The position numbers and the translations under genes are program-made. Source: Cedecea lapagei (lineage in GTDB: Bacteria; Pseudomonadota; Gammaproteobacteria; Enterobacterales; Enterobacteriaceae). Taken from it: 64,000 nucleotides of DNA. The notes under the pieces were generated by a model. It had not been told where the DNA came from, searched no databases, and saw nothing but the letters and a program-made list of their open reading frames with translations. Shown here one piece after another: positions 35,533 to 43,890 of this stretch. Numbering within the stretch: position 1 is the stretch's first letter; each line of letters starts with the position of its first letter. The stretch covers positions 2,542,001 through 2,606,000 of the forward strand of contig NZ_LR134201.1 of NCBI RefSeq assembly GCF_900635955.1, read 5' to 3'.

Positions 35533-36261
35533 ATGAGCAAAATAGTTTACGTGGAAGACGACCCGGAAGTGGGTGGCCTGATCGCCGCCTACCTGGGAAA
35601 ACATGACATTGATGTTATTGTCGAAACCCGCGGCGATCGCGCCGAGGCGGTTATCCAGCAACAGCAGCCGGACCTGGTCCTGCTTGACATTATGCTGCCG
35701 GGAAAAGACGGGATGACGTTATGTCGCGATTTGCGCCCGCAGTGGGATGGCCCCATCGTTCTGTTGACCTCATTAGACAGCGATATGAATCACATTCTGT
35801 CGCTGGAGATGGGAGCCAATGACTATATTTTGAAAACGACGCCTCCTGCAGTCCTGCTGGCGCGACTTCGTCTTCATCTGCGTCAGCGCGTCTCAGCTCA
35901 ACAAACCGCCGACACCACTGCCAGTAACCTCAAGCCGCATAAAGCAATCCGCTTTGGCACACTGTGTATCGACCCCCTCAACCGACAGGTAACGCTGGGA
36001 GCTGAAACCGTTGTGCTATCAACGGCAGATTTCGATTTGCTTTGGGAACTGGCAACGCATGCGGGCCAGATAATGGATCGTGATGCCCTGCTGAAGAACC
36101 TACGTGGGGTAACGTATGACGGGATGGATCGCAGCGTAGATGTCGCCATTTCTCGCTTGCGCAAAAAGCTGCTCGATAACGCAACGGAACCTTTCCGTAT
36201 CAAAACGGTGCGTAATAAGGGCTATCTCTTTGCCCCACACGCGTGGGAAAGTGAAGCTTAA
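35533..36261 (+). CDS. rstA: Two-component response regulator RstA
   Basis: A 242-residue OmpR/PhoB-type regulator. The receiver domain (1-120) has the acidic pocket EDD near residue 8, the phospho-acceptor Asp in LVLLDIMLPGKDG, and the conserved Lys in YILKTTPPAVLLARL. The C-terminal winged helix (~140-235) ends SVDVAISRLRKKLLDN...IKTVRNKGYLFAP. In E. coli rstA is under PhoPQ control and sits next to rstB; here a terminator and about 2 kb separate them. The ydgC gene found upstream in E. coli is absent. Confidence 0.96.
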   Translation: MSKIVYVEDDPEVGGLIAAYLGKHDIDVIVETRGDRAEAVIQQQQPDLVLLDIMLPGKDGMTLCRDLRPQWDGPIVLLTSLDSDMNHILSLEMGANDYILKTTPPAVLLARLRLHLRQRVSAQQTADTTASNLKPHKAIRFGTLCIDPLNRQVTLGAETVVLSTADFDLLWELATHAGQIMDRDALLKNLRGVTYDGMDRSVDVAISRLRKKLLDNATEPFRIKTVRNKGYLFAPHAWESEA

Positions 36262-36279
36262 GGGCTGACAAGAATACAA

Positions 36280-36306
36280 ATAAAAACCCGCTTCTGCGGG
36301 TTTTTG
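36280..36306. terminator. Bidirectional terminator after rstA
   Basis: AAAACCCGC-TTCT-GCGGGTTTTT stands between the rstA stop codon and the stop of the convergent 117-residue gene. A- and T-runs flank both sides, so it works for both strands. Confidence 0.9.
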
Positions 36307-36319
36307 TCCGTTTACCGAC

Positions 36320-36673
36320 TTAGTTTACAGCGGTTTTGATATCCAGATAGGTAAGCAAGTCTACAGTTCTGGTCTCTCTCGCTGAATCATTTAATGCAGC
36401 AAGCGTAAAGCCGTAGGCTTTATCACTCGCATCATAAACATTATAGGTGAACTCACGTGCACCATTTCTGGCAGCGCAGGTGATCTTCCACTGTCCGCTC
36501 TGCTCTTTGGCACTGGAACAGCGCTGAGGCCCATAACTATAAGAGAGATAAGACTCAAGCCTGTCCTGCGCGCCCGATACATAAGTAGGGACAGACGAGG
36601 TAAAGCCAGAGAGAAAGACCACACCCGCAGCCACCAGAAATATCGCGAAAACCGAACCCCATTTCTTTGTCAT
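36320..36673 (-). CDS. Small membrane-anchored or exported protein, unknown
   Basis: A 117-residue protein that is not recognised. A hydrophobic N-terminal segment (residues ~5-25, WGSVFAIFLVAAGVVFLSGF) is either a signal anchor or an uncleaved signal. The rest is polar with two cysteines (QRCSSAK and ITCAARNG) that could form a disulfide outside the cytoplasm. AGGGA lies 9 bases before the chosen ATG (MTKKW); an ATG ten codons upstream is less likely. It lies in the insertion between rstA and rstB. Function not assignable. Confidence 0.6.
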   Translation of the reverse strand: MTKKWGSVFAIFLVAAGVVFLSGFTSSVPTYVSGAQDRLESYLSYSYGPQRCSSAKEQSGQWKITCAARNGAREFTYNVYDASDKAYGFTLAALNDSARETRTVDLLTYLDIKTAVN

Positions 36674-37015
36674 TTTAAAAAATCCCTGTGATTCAACACA
36701 CAAAACAGACTTATCAGAAAGTAGCCTATTGCAAGGCTCGTTAATTTTAGCTAAGGAGGGATTTTATTCAAGAAAGTTCCCAATAATAAGCATTACTTAA
36801 CAAAAAATTCATCGGCGCTCTGCGGTCGTAAGCTAAAGGTGTTTCGCTCCCCTGAAGGATCGAGTGATATTTAGGCGGGATTTTGGTATCTCAAAGCCAC
36901 TGAGGTTGGCGCGCATTAGCTGGTGCATAGAAGATTCTTGTCGCCGGGCGCTTCGCCAGCGACGACGATAATGATACCCCACCTGAAGGTGGGGTATTGT
37001 TACGACGTAAATAAG
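36674..37015. other. 342-base gap within the rstA-rstB insertion
   Basis: No gene is seen. It has an A+T-rich part next to the 117-residue gene (36720-36810), presumably its promoter, then a GC-richer part leading to the terminator at 36974-36997. Confidence 0.5.
36974..36997 (-). terminator. Strong hairpin downstream of the secreted DUF3472-like gene
   Basis: ATACCCCACC-TGAA-GGTGGGGTAT is a perfect 10-bp stem, 18 bases past the stop codon. The following U-tract on the minus strand (CATTATC) is short. Confidence 0.7.
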
Positions 37016-37909
37016 TTATGGCTTAACGGAAACAAACCCGCGCTGGACTTCCTGGCCTTTGACTGCAATTTTCTTGTCGCCTGGGAAGGTCACCATGGCA
37101 TCAACCGTTTTTACACTGTAGCCACTGGCCACGCCCTTACATTCCTTGCTGTTGTATTCATAGGCTCCGCTTACAGACCCTGCGCCGCCGCCATAGTTAG
37201 TCGTGCTGACCGGGCCGTACAGCACACTGATTTTTGCAAGCCTGCTGCACTCCGGCACCACAAACTGAGGATAGCCGCTTTCATAGTAAGCATAATATTC
37301 AGCAAACCCGATACCGGAAGGTTTAATGTTCCCAATGTGGTCAGCCAACGACCAGCTGCCAATGTGAACCCTTTGCGACGTCTGCTCATCCTCAACGTCT
37401 CCGCTCCAGGTGTGAGCATCGGTTTTCGTAATATGGATTTTATAGGTGTGTCCATACGTTGCCGGGAAAACGACGCCACAACTTACCCCGGCCCCACCGT
37501 CAGCACCGTCGCTGCAATTTTTGTCCGTTGATTTAGTCTTCGCTATAAATGAGGAGAAGACTGCCCGCAAATATTGTTTTCCATCCTTATCAGGCTGGGG
37601 CTGGAGACCCGTATAAGCCGTGTTTCCTTCCGTTCCAGGATTATCAAAATAAAACTGCTGAGCAAAATATGTCCCTTTCTGATGGAGCGTTTCGTCATTT
37701 ACCTTAAACATGAACGTCAGATCTGTTAAAAGGCCATTACCAGGATGCTGGCCCAGAAACTTATCAATCTTCCAGTTGATGCCAACGTTACCCGCAGGCA
37801 CATTTCCCTTACCCGTATCCGCCATCACTGACGCGCTGGACATGGCAACTGCGCTAGCTATTGTCAGAATGGTGGTACTCATTTTTATTTTCGACATTTG
37901 CATTCTCAT
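37016..37909 (-). CDS. Secreted protein resembling DUF3472 family
   Basis: A protein of 293-297 residues with a signal peptide (hydrophobic STTILTIASAVAMSSASVMA, cleavage near residue 31). The central region has the pattern AYTGLQPQPDKDGKQYLRAVFSSF, CSDGADGGAGVSCGVVFP, GHTYKIHI, TWSGDVEDEQTSQRVHIGSW, GFAEYYAYYESG; this order recalls DUF3472, a beta-sandwich domain of unknown function in secreted proteins. The assignment is from memory of the family pattern. The start is ambiguous: MRMQMSKIKMS has three ATGs, and the one at 37897 has GAGA 6 bases before it. It is in the rstA-rstB insertion, next to a transposase remnant. Confidence 0.7.
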   Translation of the reverse strand: MRMQMSKIKMSTTILTIASAVAMSSASVMADTGKGNVPAGNVGINWKIDKFLGQHPGNGLLTDLTFMFKVNDETLHQKGTYFAQQFYFDNPGTEGNTAYTGLQPQPDKDGKQYLRAVFSSFIAKTKSTDKNCSDGADGGAGVSCGVVFPATYGHTYKIHITKTDAHTWSGDVEDEQTSQRVHIGSWSLADHIGNIKPSGIGFAEYYAYYESGYPQFVVPECSRLAKISVLYGPVSTTNYGGGAGSVSGAYEYNSKECKGVASGYSVKTVDAMVTFPGDKKIAVKGQEVQRGFVSVKP

Positions 37910-37949
37910 GGGTTGTGTCCAGCCCTCAGTCTGAAGGCTTATTGATTAT

Positions 37950-38108
37950 TTATGCTTCCTGCAGACCTCGGATAAATTCAGCCGGAGTCGAGCAAGTTAA
38001 TGGGGAATTCGTTCCCCCGTGGCTGTATTCCCTACGCCACCTGTCGAGTTTATTCTGCGCATTTTCCGGTGACAAAAACCAGTAAATGTTCACGCATTCG
38101 ACCCGCAG
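37950..38108 (-). mobile_element. IS3-family transposase (OrfB) C-terminal remnant
   Basis: About 53 codons match the extreme C terminus of IS3-type OrfB: LRVECVNIYWFLSPENAQ, KLDRWRREYSH and STPAEFIRGL, equivalent to the usual LR.ECLN..WFLSL.DAR.KIE.WR.dYNE.RPHS.L...TPAEF. The RPHS-like motif is degenerate (GGTNSPL). No inverted repeats or upstream catalytic DDE part is present, so it is a dead fragment. Confidence 0.7.
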
Positions 38109-38235
38109 GCATGGTTCTTCAATCATCGTGCTCAGATAACATTCCTGAATCTGCGTCGGAGGGCTATAATGCCCCCATAGCGCCCACGAGGGTAAAGGCA
38201 CTATGACTAACCTATTAATCTTACGGTAATATTTA
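38109..38235 (+). promoter_or_regulatory. Likely replacement promoter for rstB
   Basis: A perfect TATAAT lies at 38165-38170, 65 bases upstream of the rstB start, followed by GC-rich sequence. The -35 position is poor (TTCCTG at 38142-38147, 17-base spacing). Since rstB is cut off from the rstA promoter by a terminator and opposing genes, it needs a promoter of its own; this is the best candidate. Confidence 0.4.
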
Positions 38236-39531
38236 ATGAAAAAGCTGTTTGTACAGTTTTATCTCTTGCTGTTTGTCTGCTTTCTGGTGATGACCATGCT
38301 GGTTGGCCTGGTCTATAAATTCACCGCCGAGCGGGCTGGCCGCCAGTCGCTTGATGATTTAATGAAAAGCTCGCTTTACCTGATGCGCAGTGAGCTGCGC
38401 GAAATCCCTCCGCGCGACTGGAATAAAACCATTAATGACCTCGACCTGAATCTCTCTTTTAAGCTCAACATCGAGCCGATGAGCAAGTTTAAGCTCGACG
38501 ATGTTGCCGCCCGCCACCTGCGGGAGGGCGAGATCGTGGCGCTGGATGAGGAATACACGTTTATCCAGCGTATTCCGCGCAGCCACTACGTGTTGGCCGT
38601 GGGCCCTATTCCCTACCTATTCTATCTGCACCAGATGCGGCTGCTGGATATCGGCCTGATTGCCTTTATCGCCATCTCACTCGCCTTCCCGGTCTTTATC
38701 TGGATGCGTCCGCACTGGCAGGACATGCTAAAACTGGAGAGCGCAGCTCAGCGCTTTGGTACCGGGCATCTTGATGAACACATTCATTTTGATAATGCCT
38801 CGAGCTTTGAACGGCTTGGCATCGCCTTCAACCAAATGGCCGATAACATCAATGCTCTGATAGCCAGCAAAAAGCAGCTGATCGACGGTATTGCACATGA
38901 ACTTAGAACCCCGCTGGTTCGTCTACGCTACCGTCTGGAAATGAGCGATAACCTTAGTGAGGAAGAGTCTCACGCGCTTAACCGTGATATTGGTCAGCTG
39001 GAAGCCCTGATTGACGAGCTGCTTACCTACGCGCGTCTTGACCGCCCGCAGACAGAACTGCATCTCGCACACGTTAAATTTGCCAGCTGGATGGAAACCC
39101 ACATTGCGGACGTGCAGCTTATTCACCGCCAGCGTCAGATTGCGCTTGAGACGGATACCGTCACCGCCATTGATTATGGTGCACTGGATCTCCGACTGAT
39201 GGAGCGAGTCACCGACAACCTGATCAACAATGCCCTTCGCTACAGCCAGCAGCAGCTGCGTATTACCCTTTGGCGTGAAGGTGATATTGCCAGTCTGCAG
39301 GTTGAAGATGACGGACCGGGCATTCCTGAAGAGGAGCGTGCCCGCGTATTCGAGCCCTTTGTGCGCCTTGACCCAAGCCGGGATCGAGCAACCGGCGGCT
39401 GTGGCCTTGGTCTGGCGATTGTCCACTCCATCGCCGTTGCCATGGGTGGGCACGTCACCATTGATAGCAGCCCTCTGGGCGGCGCCAGCTTCCGTTTTTC
39501 GTGGCCGGTAAACACCACTTATCTCTCCTGA
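38236..39531 (+). CDS. rstB: Two-component sensor histidine kinase RstB
   Basis: A 431-residue kinase (433 in E. coli). Membrane helices are at about 4-27 and 137-156 with a periplasmic sensor domain between. Then come HAMP, the dimerisation helix with the phospho-acceptor His in LIDGIAHELRTPLVRLRYRLEMS, the N box NLINNALRY, and ATP-lid motifs VEDDGPGIPEEE and GGCGLGLAIVHSIA. Its partner RstA is encoded 2 kb upstream. The Shine-Dalgarno sequence (TTACGG) is weak. Confidence 0.96.
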   Translation: MKKLFVQFYLLLFVCFLVMTMLVGLVYKFTAERAGRQSLDDLMKSSLYLMRSELREIPPRDWNKTINDLDLNLSFKLNIEPMSKFKLDDVAARHLREGEIVALDEEYTFIQRIPRSHYVLAVGPIPYLFYLHQMRLLDIGLIAFIAISLAFPVFIWMRPHWQDMLKLESAAQRFGTGHLDEHIHFDNASSFERLGIAFNQMADNINALIASKKQLIDGIAHELRTPLVRLRYRLEMSDNLSEEESHALNRDIGQLEALIDELLTYARLDRPQTELHLAHVKFASWMETHIADVQLIHRQRQIALETDTVTAIDYGALDLRLMERVTDNLINNALRYSQQQLRITLWREGDIASLQVEDDGPGIPEEERARVFEPFVRLDPSRDRATGGCGLGLAIVHSIAVAMGGHVTIDSSPLGGASFRFSWPVNTTYLS

Positions 39532-39620
39532 ACACCAGGCCCGAATGCTTTGTCGGGCCTGCCTTTCCCTGCAGAAGACAAACGGTGCTATTGCTGAAGT
39601 GAGCACCTGTTGCTAAAGTT

Positions 39621-39643
39621 CATTAGTATGTTGTAACTAATGA
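39621..39643 (+). other. Replication-terminator (Ter) site at tus
   Basis: The core AGTATGTTGTAACTAA at 39625-39640 is identical to that of E. coli TerA/TerB, including the G at Ter position 6 (39626), whose partner C forms the Tus lock. It overlaps the region just before the tus start, so Tus bound here should repress its own gene, as in E. coli. By the E. coli numbering the blocking face is the left (AGTATG) end, so forks moving left to right in this window would be arrested and forks moving right to left would pass. Confidence 0.93.
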
Positions 39644-39651
39644 GAGTCGTT

Positions 39652-40581
39652 ATGCCACGCTACGATCTTATCGAACGCTTAACCTCCACCTGCCGCGAAC
39701 TGGAACAGCAGCTGATTGTTTTACGTGAGCAGCTCGGGCAATTCAGACTGCTGAGCGGGCGAGTCTTTACCCTGCCAGCGATTGAAAAAAGCAAAGAGCA
39801 CGATCCGCTTTCTTCGATCGAGGTGACCCAGCGAGTGGGCCAGGAAGCGCATCTGGCTGCCGTCGCCCACTTTACGCACCTGTTTATCCGGCAGCAGTCG
39901 GAAAAAACCAGCACCAAGGCCGCCGTACGCCTGCCGGGCGCGCTCTGTTATTCGGTTACTGAAGCTCAAAACCTGCAAACCAGGGCGCTTCTGGAACGCA
40001 TCAACCAGCTGAAGCAGACGCTGGAGAACATTATCAGCGTTGAGTCTGAGCTGCCCTCTGCCCAGCGTTTTGAATGGGTACACCGCCATATCCCCGGCCT
40101 GCTTACCCTGAACGCCTATCGGGCCATTACTCTACTTGAAAAGCCCGACACCGTTCGCTTTGGCTGGGCCAATAAGCAGATAGTCAAAAACCTTAGCCGC
40201 CAGCAGGTGCTGGAGATGCTTGAGAAAAGCCTTAATGCGGGCCGCGCGGTGCCGCCGTGGACGAAAGAACAGTGGGCCGGACGAGTAGCGGAGGAAATTG
40301 AGGAAGTGCAAAGGCTGCCGGAAAACGCACGACTGAAAATCAAACGCCCGGTCAAGGTCCAGCCTGTTGCCCGCGTCTGGTATCAGGCGCAGCAAAAACA
40401 GGTGCAGTACGCCTGCCCTTCTCCACTGATTGTCTTATGCAATCAGGATAGCGGTGAAACACCGCCCGATCTCGGGGAGCTGCTGAATTATGATGCGGAT
40501 AATATTCGCCATCGCTACAAACCGGAAGCGCAGCCGCTGAGAGTGATTATCCCGCGGCTGCATCTTTATTGTGAAACGTAA
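39652..40581 (+). CDS. tus: Replication-terminus site-binding protein Tus
   Basis: A 309-residue monomeric DNA-binding protein, the same length as E. coli Tus; it binds Ter sites and halts the replicative helicase in one orientation. Conserved stretches are AAVRLPGALCYSVTEAQ, ESELPSAQRFEWVHRHIPGL, RFGWANKQIVKNLSRQQVL, and LKIKRPVKVQPVARVWYQA, which holds interdomain beta-strand residues that contact the Ter major groove. The start MPRYDLIERL matches the family; the ATG 4 codons upstream overlaps the Ter site. It converges with fumC, with 3 bases between stop codons. Confidence 0.96.
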   Translation: MPRYDLIERLTSTCRELEQQLIVLREQLGQFRLLSGRVFTLPAIEKSKEHDPLSSIEVTQRVGQEAHLAAVAHFTHLFIRQQSEKTSTKAAVRLPGALCYSVTEAQNLQTRALLERINQLKQTLENIISVESELPSAQRFEWVHRHIPGLLTLNAYRAITLLEKPDTVRFGWANKQIVKNLSRQQVLEMLEKSLNAGRAVPPWTKEQWAGRVAEEIEEVQRLPENARLKIKRPVKVQPVARVWYQAQQKQVQYACPSPLIVLCNQDSGETPPDLGELLNYDADNIRHRYKPEAQPLRVIIPRLHLYCET

Positions 40582-40584
40582 CCC

Positions 40585-41982
40585 TTACGGCTTCATGCTG
40601 CCGACCATATCTTCAGGGCGAACCCAGGCGTCGAACTCCTCTTCGGTCAGGTAACCGAGCTTCAGCGCCGAGGCCTTGAGGGTCAGCCCCTCTTTATGCG
40701 CTTTTTTGGCAATTTCCGCCGCTTTGTCGTAGCCGATATGGGTGTTGAGCGCGGTCACCAGCATCAGTGACTCATTCAGCAGCTGGCTGATGCGCTCGCG
40801 ATTAGGCTCGATGCCCACCGCGCAGTGCTCGTTGAAGCTTTCCATCCCGTCGGCCAGCAGGCGAACGGACTGCAGGAAGTTATGGATAACCATCGGGCGA
40901 TAAACGTTCAGCTCGAAGTTACCGGACGCGCCGCCGATATTCACCGCGACGTCGTTCCCCAGCACCTGGCAGCACAGCATGGTGACGGCTTCGCACTGGG
41001 TCGGATTCACTTTCCCCGGCATGATGGAGCTGCCCGGTTCGTTCTCAGGGATCGACAGCTCGCCAATGCCGCAGCGTGGGCCGGAAGCCAGCCAGCGCAC
41101 GTCGTTTGCGATCTTCATCATCGAAGAGGCCAGCCCTTTCAGGGCGCCGTGAGCGTGGACCAGCGCATCGCAGGTGGCCAGCGCCTCAAACTTGTTGGGC
41201 GCCGTGACAAAAGGCTGCTTCGTGAAGTCAGCCAGCTCTTTTGCCACACGCACCGCGTATTCAGGGTGCGTATTCAGCCCGGTCCCCACCGCCGTACCGC
41301 CCAGCGCCAGCTCAGCCAGGTGCGGCAGGCTATGGTCGATATGCTTCAGGTTATGCTCAAGCATCGCCACCCAGCCGGAGATCTCCTGGCCAAGCGTCAG
41401 CGGCGTGGCGTCCTGCAGGTGGGTACGGCCAATTTTGACGATATCTTTAAAGGCGTCGGCTTTTTTCGCCAGCGTTTGTCTAAGCAGGTTGAGCTGCGGC
41501 AGCAGGTGCTCGCGCACCGCGATAATGGCCGCCACGTGCATGGCGGTCGGGAAAACGTCGTTCGAACTCTGACTTTTGTTAACATCGTCGTTCGGGTGCA
41601 CCAGTCGCTCCATACCGCGCACGCCACCCAGAATTTCGCTGGCCCGGTTCGCCAGCACCTCATTCATGTTCATGTTGCTTTGGGTGCCGGAGCCTGTCTG
41701 CCAGATAGCGAGCGGGAATTCACCGGGATGCTTTCCCGCCAGCACTTCATCGGCGGCGGCGATAATAGCCGTGCCGCGATCTGCGGGCAGCAGGCCGAGG
41801 TCTACGTTGACCTTCGCCGCCGCACGCTTGGTGAGCGCCAGCGCCCGAATCAGCTCGGTCGGCATTTTCTCGGTAGAGATGCGGAAGTGCTCAAGTGAAC
41901 GCTGAGTCTGCGCACCCCACAGTTTATCTGCCGGTACGTCGATCGGGCCCATTGAGTCTTTTTCACTGCGACTGGATGTCAT
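40585..41982 (-). CDS. fumC: Class II fumarate hydratase FumC
   Basis: A 465-residue, iron-independent and oxygen-stable fumarase; interconverts fumarate and malate in the TCA cycle. The signature GSSIMPGKVNPTQCE is in the flexible SS loop with the catalytic Ser. TGSGTQSNMNMNEVLANRA and GRTHLQDATPLTLGQE are the other conserved active-site regions. In E. coli fumC is induced by SoxRS and also read from fumA. Here a terminator separates the two genes, leaving only about 55 bases for a fumC promoter unless it lies in fumA. Confidence 0.97.
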   Translation of the reverse strand: MTSSRSEKDSMGPIDVPADKLWGAQTQRSLEHFRISTEKMPTELIRALALTKRAAAKVNVDLGLLPADRGTAIIAAADEVLAGKHPGEFPLAIWQTGSGTQSNMNMNEVLANRASEILGGVRGMERLVHPNDDVNKSQSSNDVFPTAMHVAAIIAVREHLLPQLNLLRQTLAKKADAFKDIVKIGRTHLQDATPLTLGQEISGWVAMLEHNLKHIDHSLPHLAELALGGTAVGTGLNTHPEYAVRVAKELADFTKQPFVTAPNKFEALATCDALVHAHGALKGLASSMMKIANDVRWLASGPRCGIGELSIPENEPGSSIMPGKVNPTQCEAVTMLCCQVLGNDVAVNIGGASGNFELNVYRPMVIHNFLQSVRLLADGMESFNEHCAVGIEPNRERISQLLNESLMLVTALNTHIGYDKAAEIAKKAHKEGLTLKASALKLGYLTEEEFDAWVRPEDMVGSMKP

Positions 41983-41998
41983 GCCTTTCTCCTTTGCG

Positions 41999-42032
41999 AT
42001 AAAAAAAGCCGCCGTTTATTGAGCGGCGGCTT
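41999..42032 (-). terminator. Terminator between fumA and fumC
   Basis: AAGCCGCCG and CGGCGGCTT form a 9-bp stem with a 9-base loop, followed on the minus strand by TTTTTTTATC. It stands 6 bases after the fumA stop codon and should uncouple fumC from the fumA transcript, fully or in part. Confidence 0.9.
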
Positions 42033-42037
42033 GAGTA

Positions 42038-43684
42038 TTACTTAACGCATCGAGAGCACTGTGAGGCCTGAATTTTCTGGAAGAAATCATTGCCTTTGTC
42101 ATCCACCAGGATGAAGGCCGGGAAGTCTTCCACTTCAATCTTCCAGATGGCTTCCATACCCAGTTCAGGGTACTCCACACACTCCAGGCTCTTGATGCTG
42201 TTTTGCGCCAGCACCGCCGCCGGCCCCCCAATACTGCCGAGGTAGAAGCCGCCGTGTTTGTGACAGGCGTCCGTTACCTGCTGGCTGCGGTTGCCCTTTG
42301 CCAGCATGATCATGCTGCCGCCGTTGGCCTGCAGCTGATCCACGTAGGAGTCCATACGGCCCGCGGTTGTCGGCCCTAATGAGCCGGATGCGTAACCGTC
42401 CGGCGTTTTGGCCGGACCTGCGTAATAAATTGGGTGGTCTTTCACGTACTGCGGCAGATCTTCGCCGTTATCGAGACGTTCTTTCAGTTTAGCGTGAGCT
42501 ATGTCACGCGCCACAATAATGGTGCCGGTTAACGACAGACGGGTGGAGACCGGGAAGTCTGACAGCTGGGCGAGGATCTCTTTCATCGGGCGATTCAGGT
42601 TAACCTTCACGGCCTCACCTTCACCCGCCTGACGCAGCTCCTCCGGAATGTATTTACCCGGGTTGTGTTCCAGCTTCTCAAGCCAGATGCCGTCTTTGTT
42701 GATTTTTGCTTTGATATTGCGGTCGGCGGAGCAGGAAACGCCCATCCCGACCGGGCAGGATGCGCCGTGGCGCGGCAGGCGAACCACGCGAATATCGTGC
42801 GCGAAGTATTTACCGCCGAACTGGGCGCCCAGGCCAAGATTCTGCGCCTCTTTCAGCAGCTCTTCTTCAAGCTGCACGTCGCGGAACGCCTGACCGTATT
42901 CGTTGCCTTCGGTCGGCAGGCCGTCATAGTACTTGGTTGACGCCAGCTTCACGGTTTTCAGCGTCGCTTCGGCAGAGGTGCCACCGATAACAAACGCCAC
43001 GTGATACGGCGGGCAGGCCGCGGTGCCGAGGGTGCGCATTTTCTCCACCAGATAATCCTTCAGCTTCGCCGGAGTGATCAGCGCTTTGGTTTCCTGGTAG
43101 AGATAGGTTTTGTTGGCCGAGCCGCCGCCTTTGGCGATGCACAGGAACTTATATTCATCCCCGTCCACGCTGTAGAGGTCGATCTGCGCCGGCAGGTTGG
43201 TGCCGGTGTTCACCTCTTTGTACATATCCAGCGCCGCGTTCTGGGAATAGCGCAGGTTATCTTCAATGAAGGTGTTATAGACGCCACGTGACAGCGCTTC
43301 TTCATCGCCGCCGCCGGTCCAGACGCGCTGGCCTTTTTTACCCATGATGATGGCGGTACCGGTGTCCTGGCAGGTCGGCAGAATGCCTTTCGCGGCGATG
43401 TCGGAGTTACGCAGGAACTGCAGCGCGACGTATTTGTCGTTTTCGCTGGCTTCCGGATCGCTGAGGATGTCCGCCACCTGCTGCTGATGCGCCGGGCGCA
43501 ACATAAACGAAGCATCGTGGAAGGCATGCTGAGCGAGCAGCGTCAGGGCCTGAGGATCAACTTTGAGGATTTGCTGGCCGTCAAACTCGGCGACGGAAAC
43601 ATAGTCGGAGCTCAGGAGGTAATATTCGGTCGGGTCTTTCTGGAGCGGGAAAGGCTCCTGGTAATGGAAGGGTTTATTCGACAT
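42038..43684 (-). CDS. fumA: Class I [4Fe-4S] fumarate hydratase FumA
   Basis: A 548-residue iron-sulfur fumarase of E. coli FumA length, the main aerobic TCA enzyme. Cluster ligands are Cys105 (ILPTCQDTG), the Cys in TAACPPYHVAF and the Cys in GVSCSADRN. The C-terminal domain contains YASGSLGPTTAGRMDSYVD and GGSMIMLAKGNRS. It is divergent from manA over 206 bases. The final residues (QASQCSRCVK) differ somewhat from E. coli. Confidence 0.97.
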   Translation of the reverse strand: MSNKPFHYQEPFPLQKDPTEYYLLSSDYVSVAEFDGQQILKVDPQALTLLAQHAFHDASFMLRPAHQQQVADILSDPEASENDKYVALQFLRNSDIAAKGILPTCQDTGTAIIMGKKGQRVWTGGGDEEALSRGVYNTFIEDNLRYSQNAALDMYKEVNTGTNLPAQIDLYSVDGDEYKFLCIAKGGGSANKTYLYQETKALITPAKLKDYLVEKMRTLGTAACPPYHVAFVIGGTSAEATLKTVKLASTKYYDGLPTEGNEYGQAFRDVQLEEELLKEAQNLGLGAQFGGKYFAHDIRVVRLPRHGASCPVGMGVSCSADRNIKAKINKDGIWLEKLEHNPGKYIPEELRQAGEGEAVKVNLNRPMKEILAQLSDFPVSTRLSLTGTIIVARDIAHAKLKERLDNGEDLPQYVKDHPIYYAGPAKTPDGYASGSLGPTTAGRMDSYVDQLQANGGSMIMLAKGNRSQQVTDACHKHGGFYLGSIGGPAAVLAQNSIKSLECVEYPELGMEAIWKIEVEDFPAFILVDDKGNDFFQKIQASQCSRCVK

Positions 43685-43890
43685 ATTTTTCTCACTTGCG
43701 ACAACAGTAACGTTAATTTTTATATTTCAGCGCAGGATCTTACGCTGCGTTCCAAAAACAAGTCATAACATGCTACACAATTTTTTAACAGAAACTGAGA
43801 CTAATACGACTTTTTGTTGCCCTGGTTACTTCGCGGCGGATAATTGGTTTAATAACTGAAACTTCGATTCAATGATGACAGGGACCTGAA

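Noticed and set aside
40825..41898. A 357-codon plus-strand frame over fumC
   Set aside because: Antisense shadow of a conserved fumarase gene.
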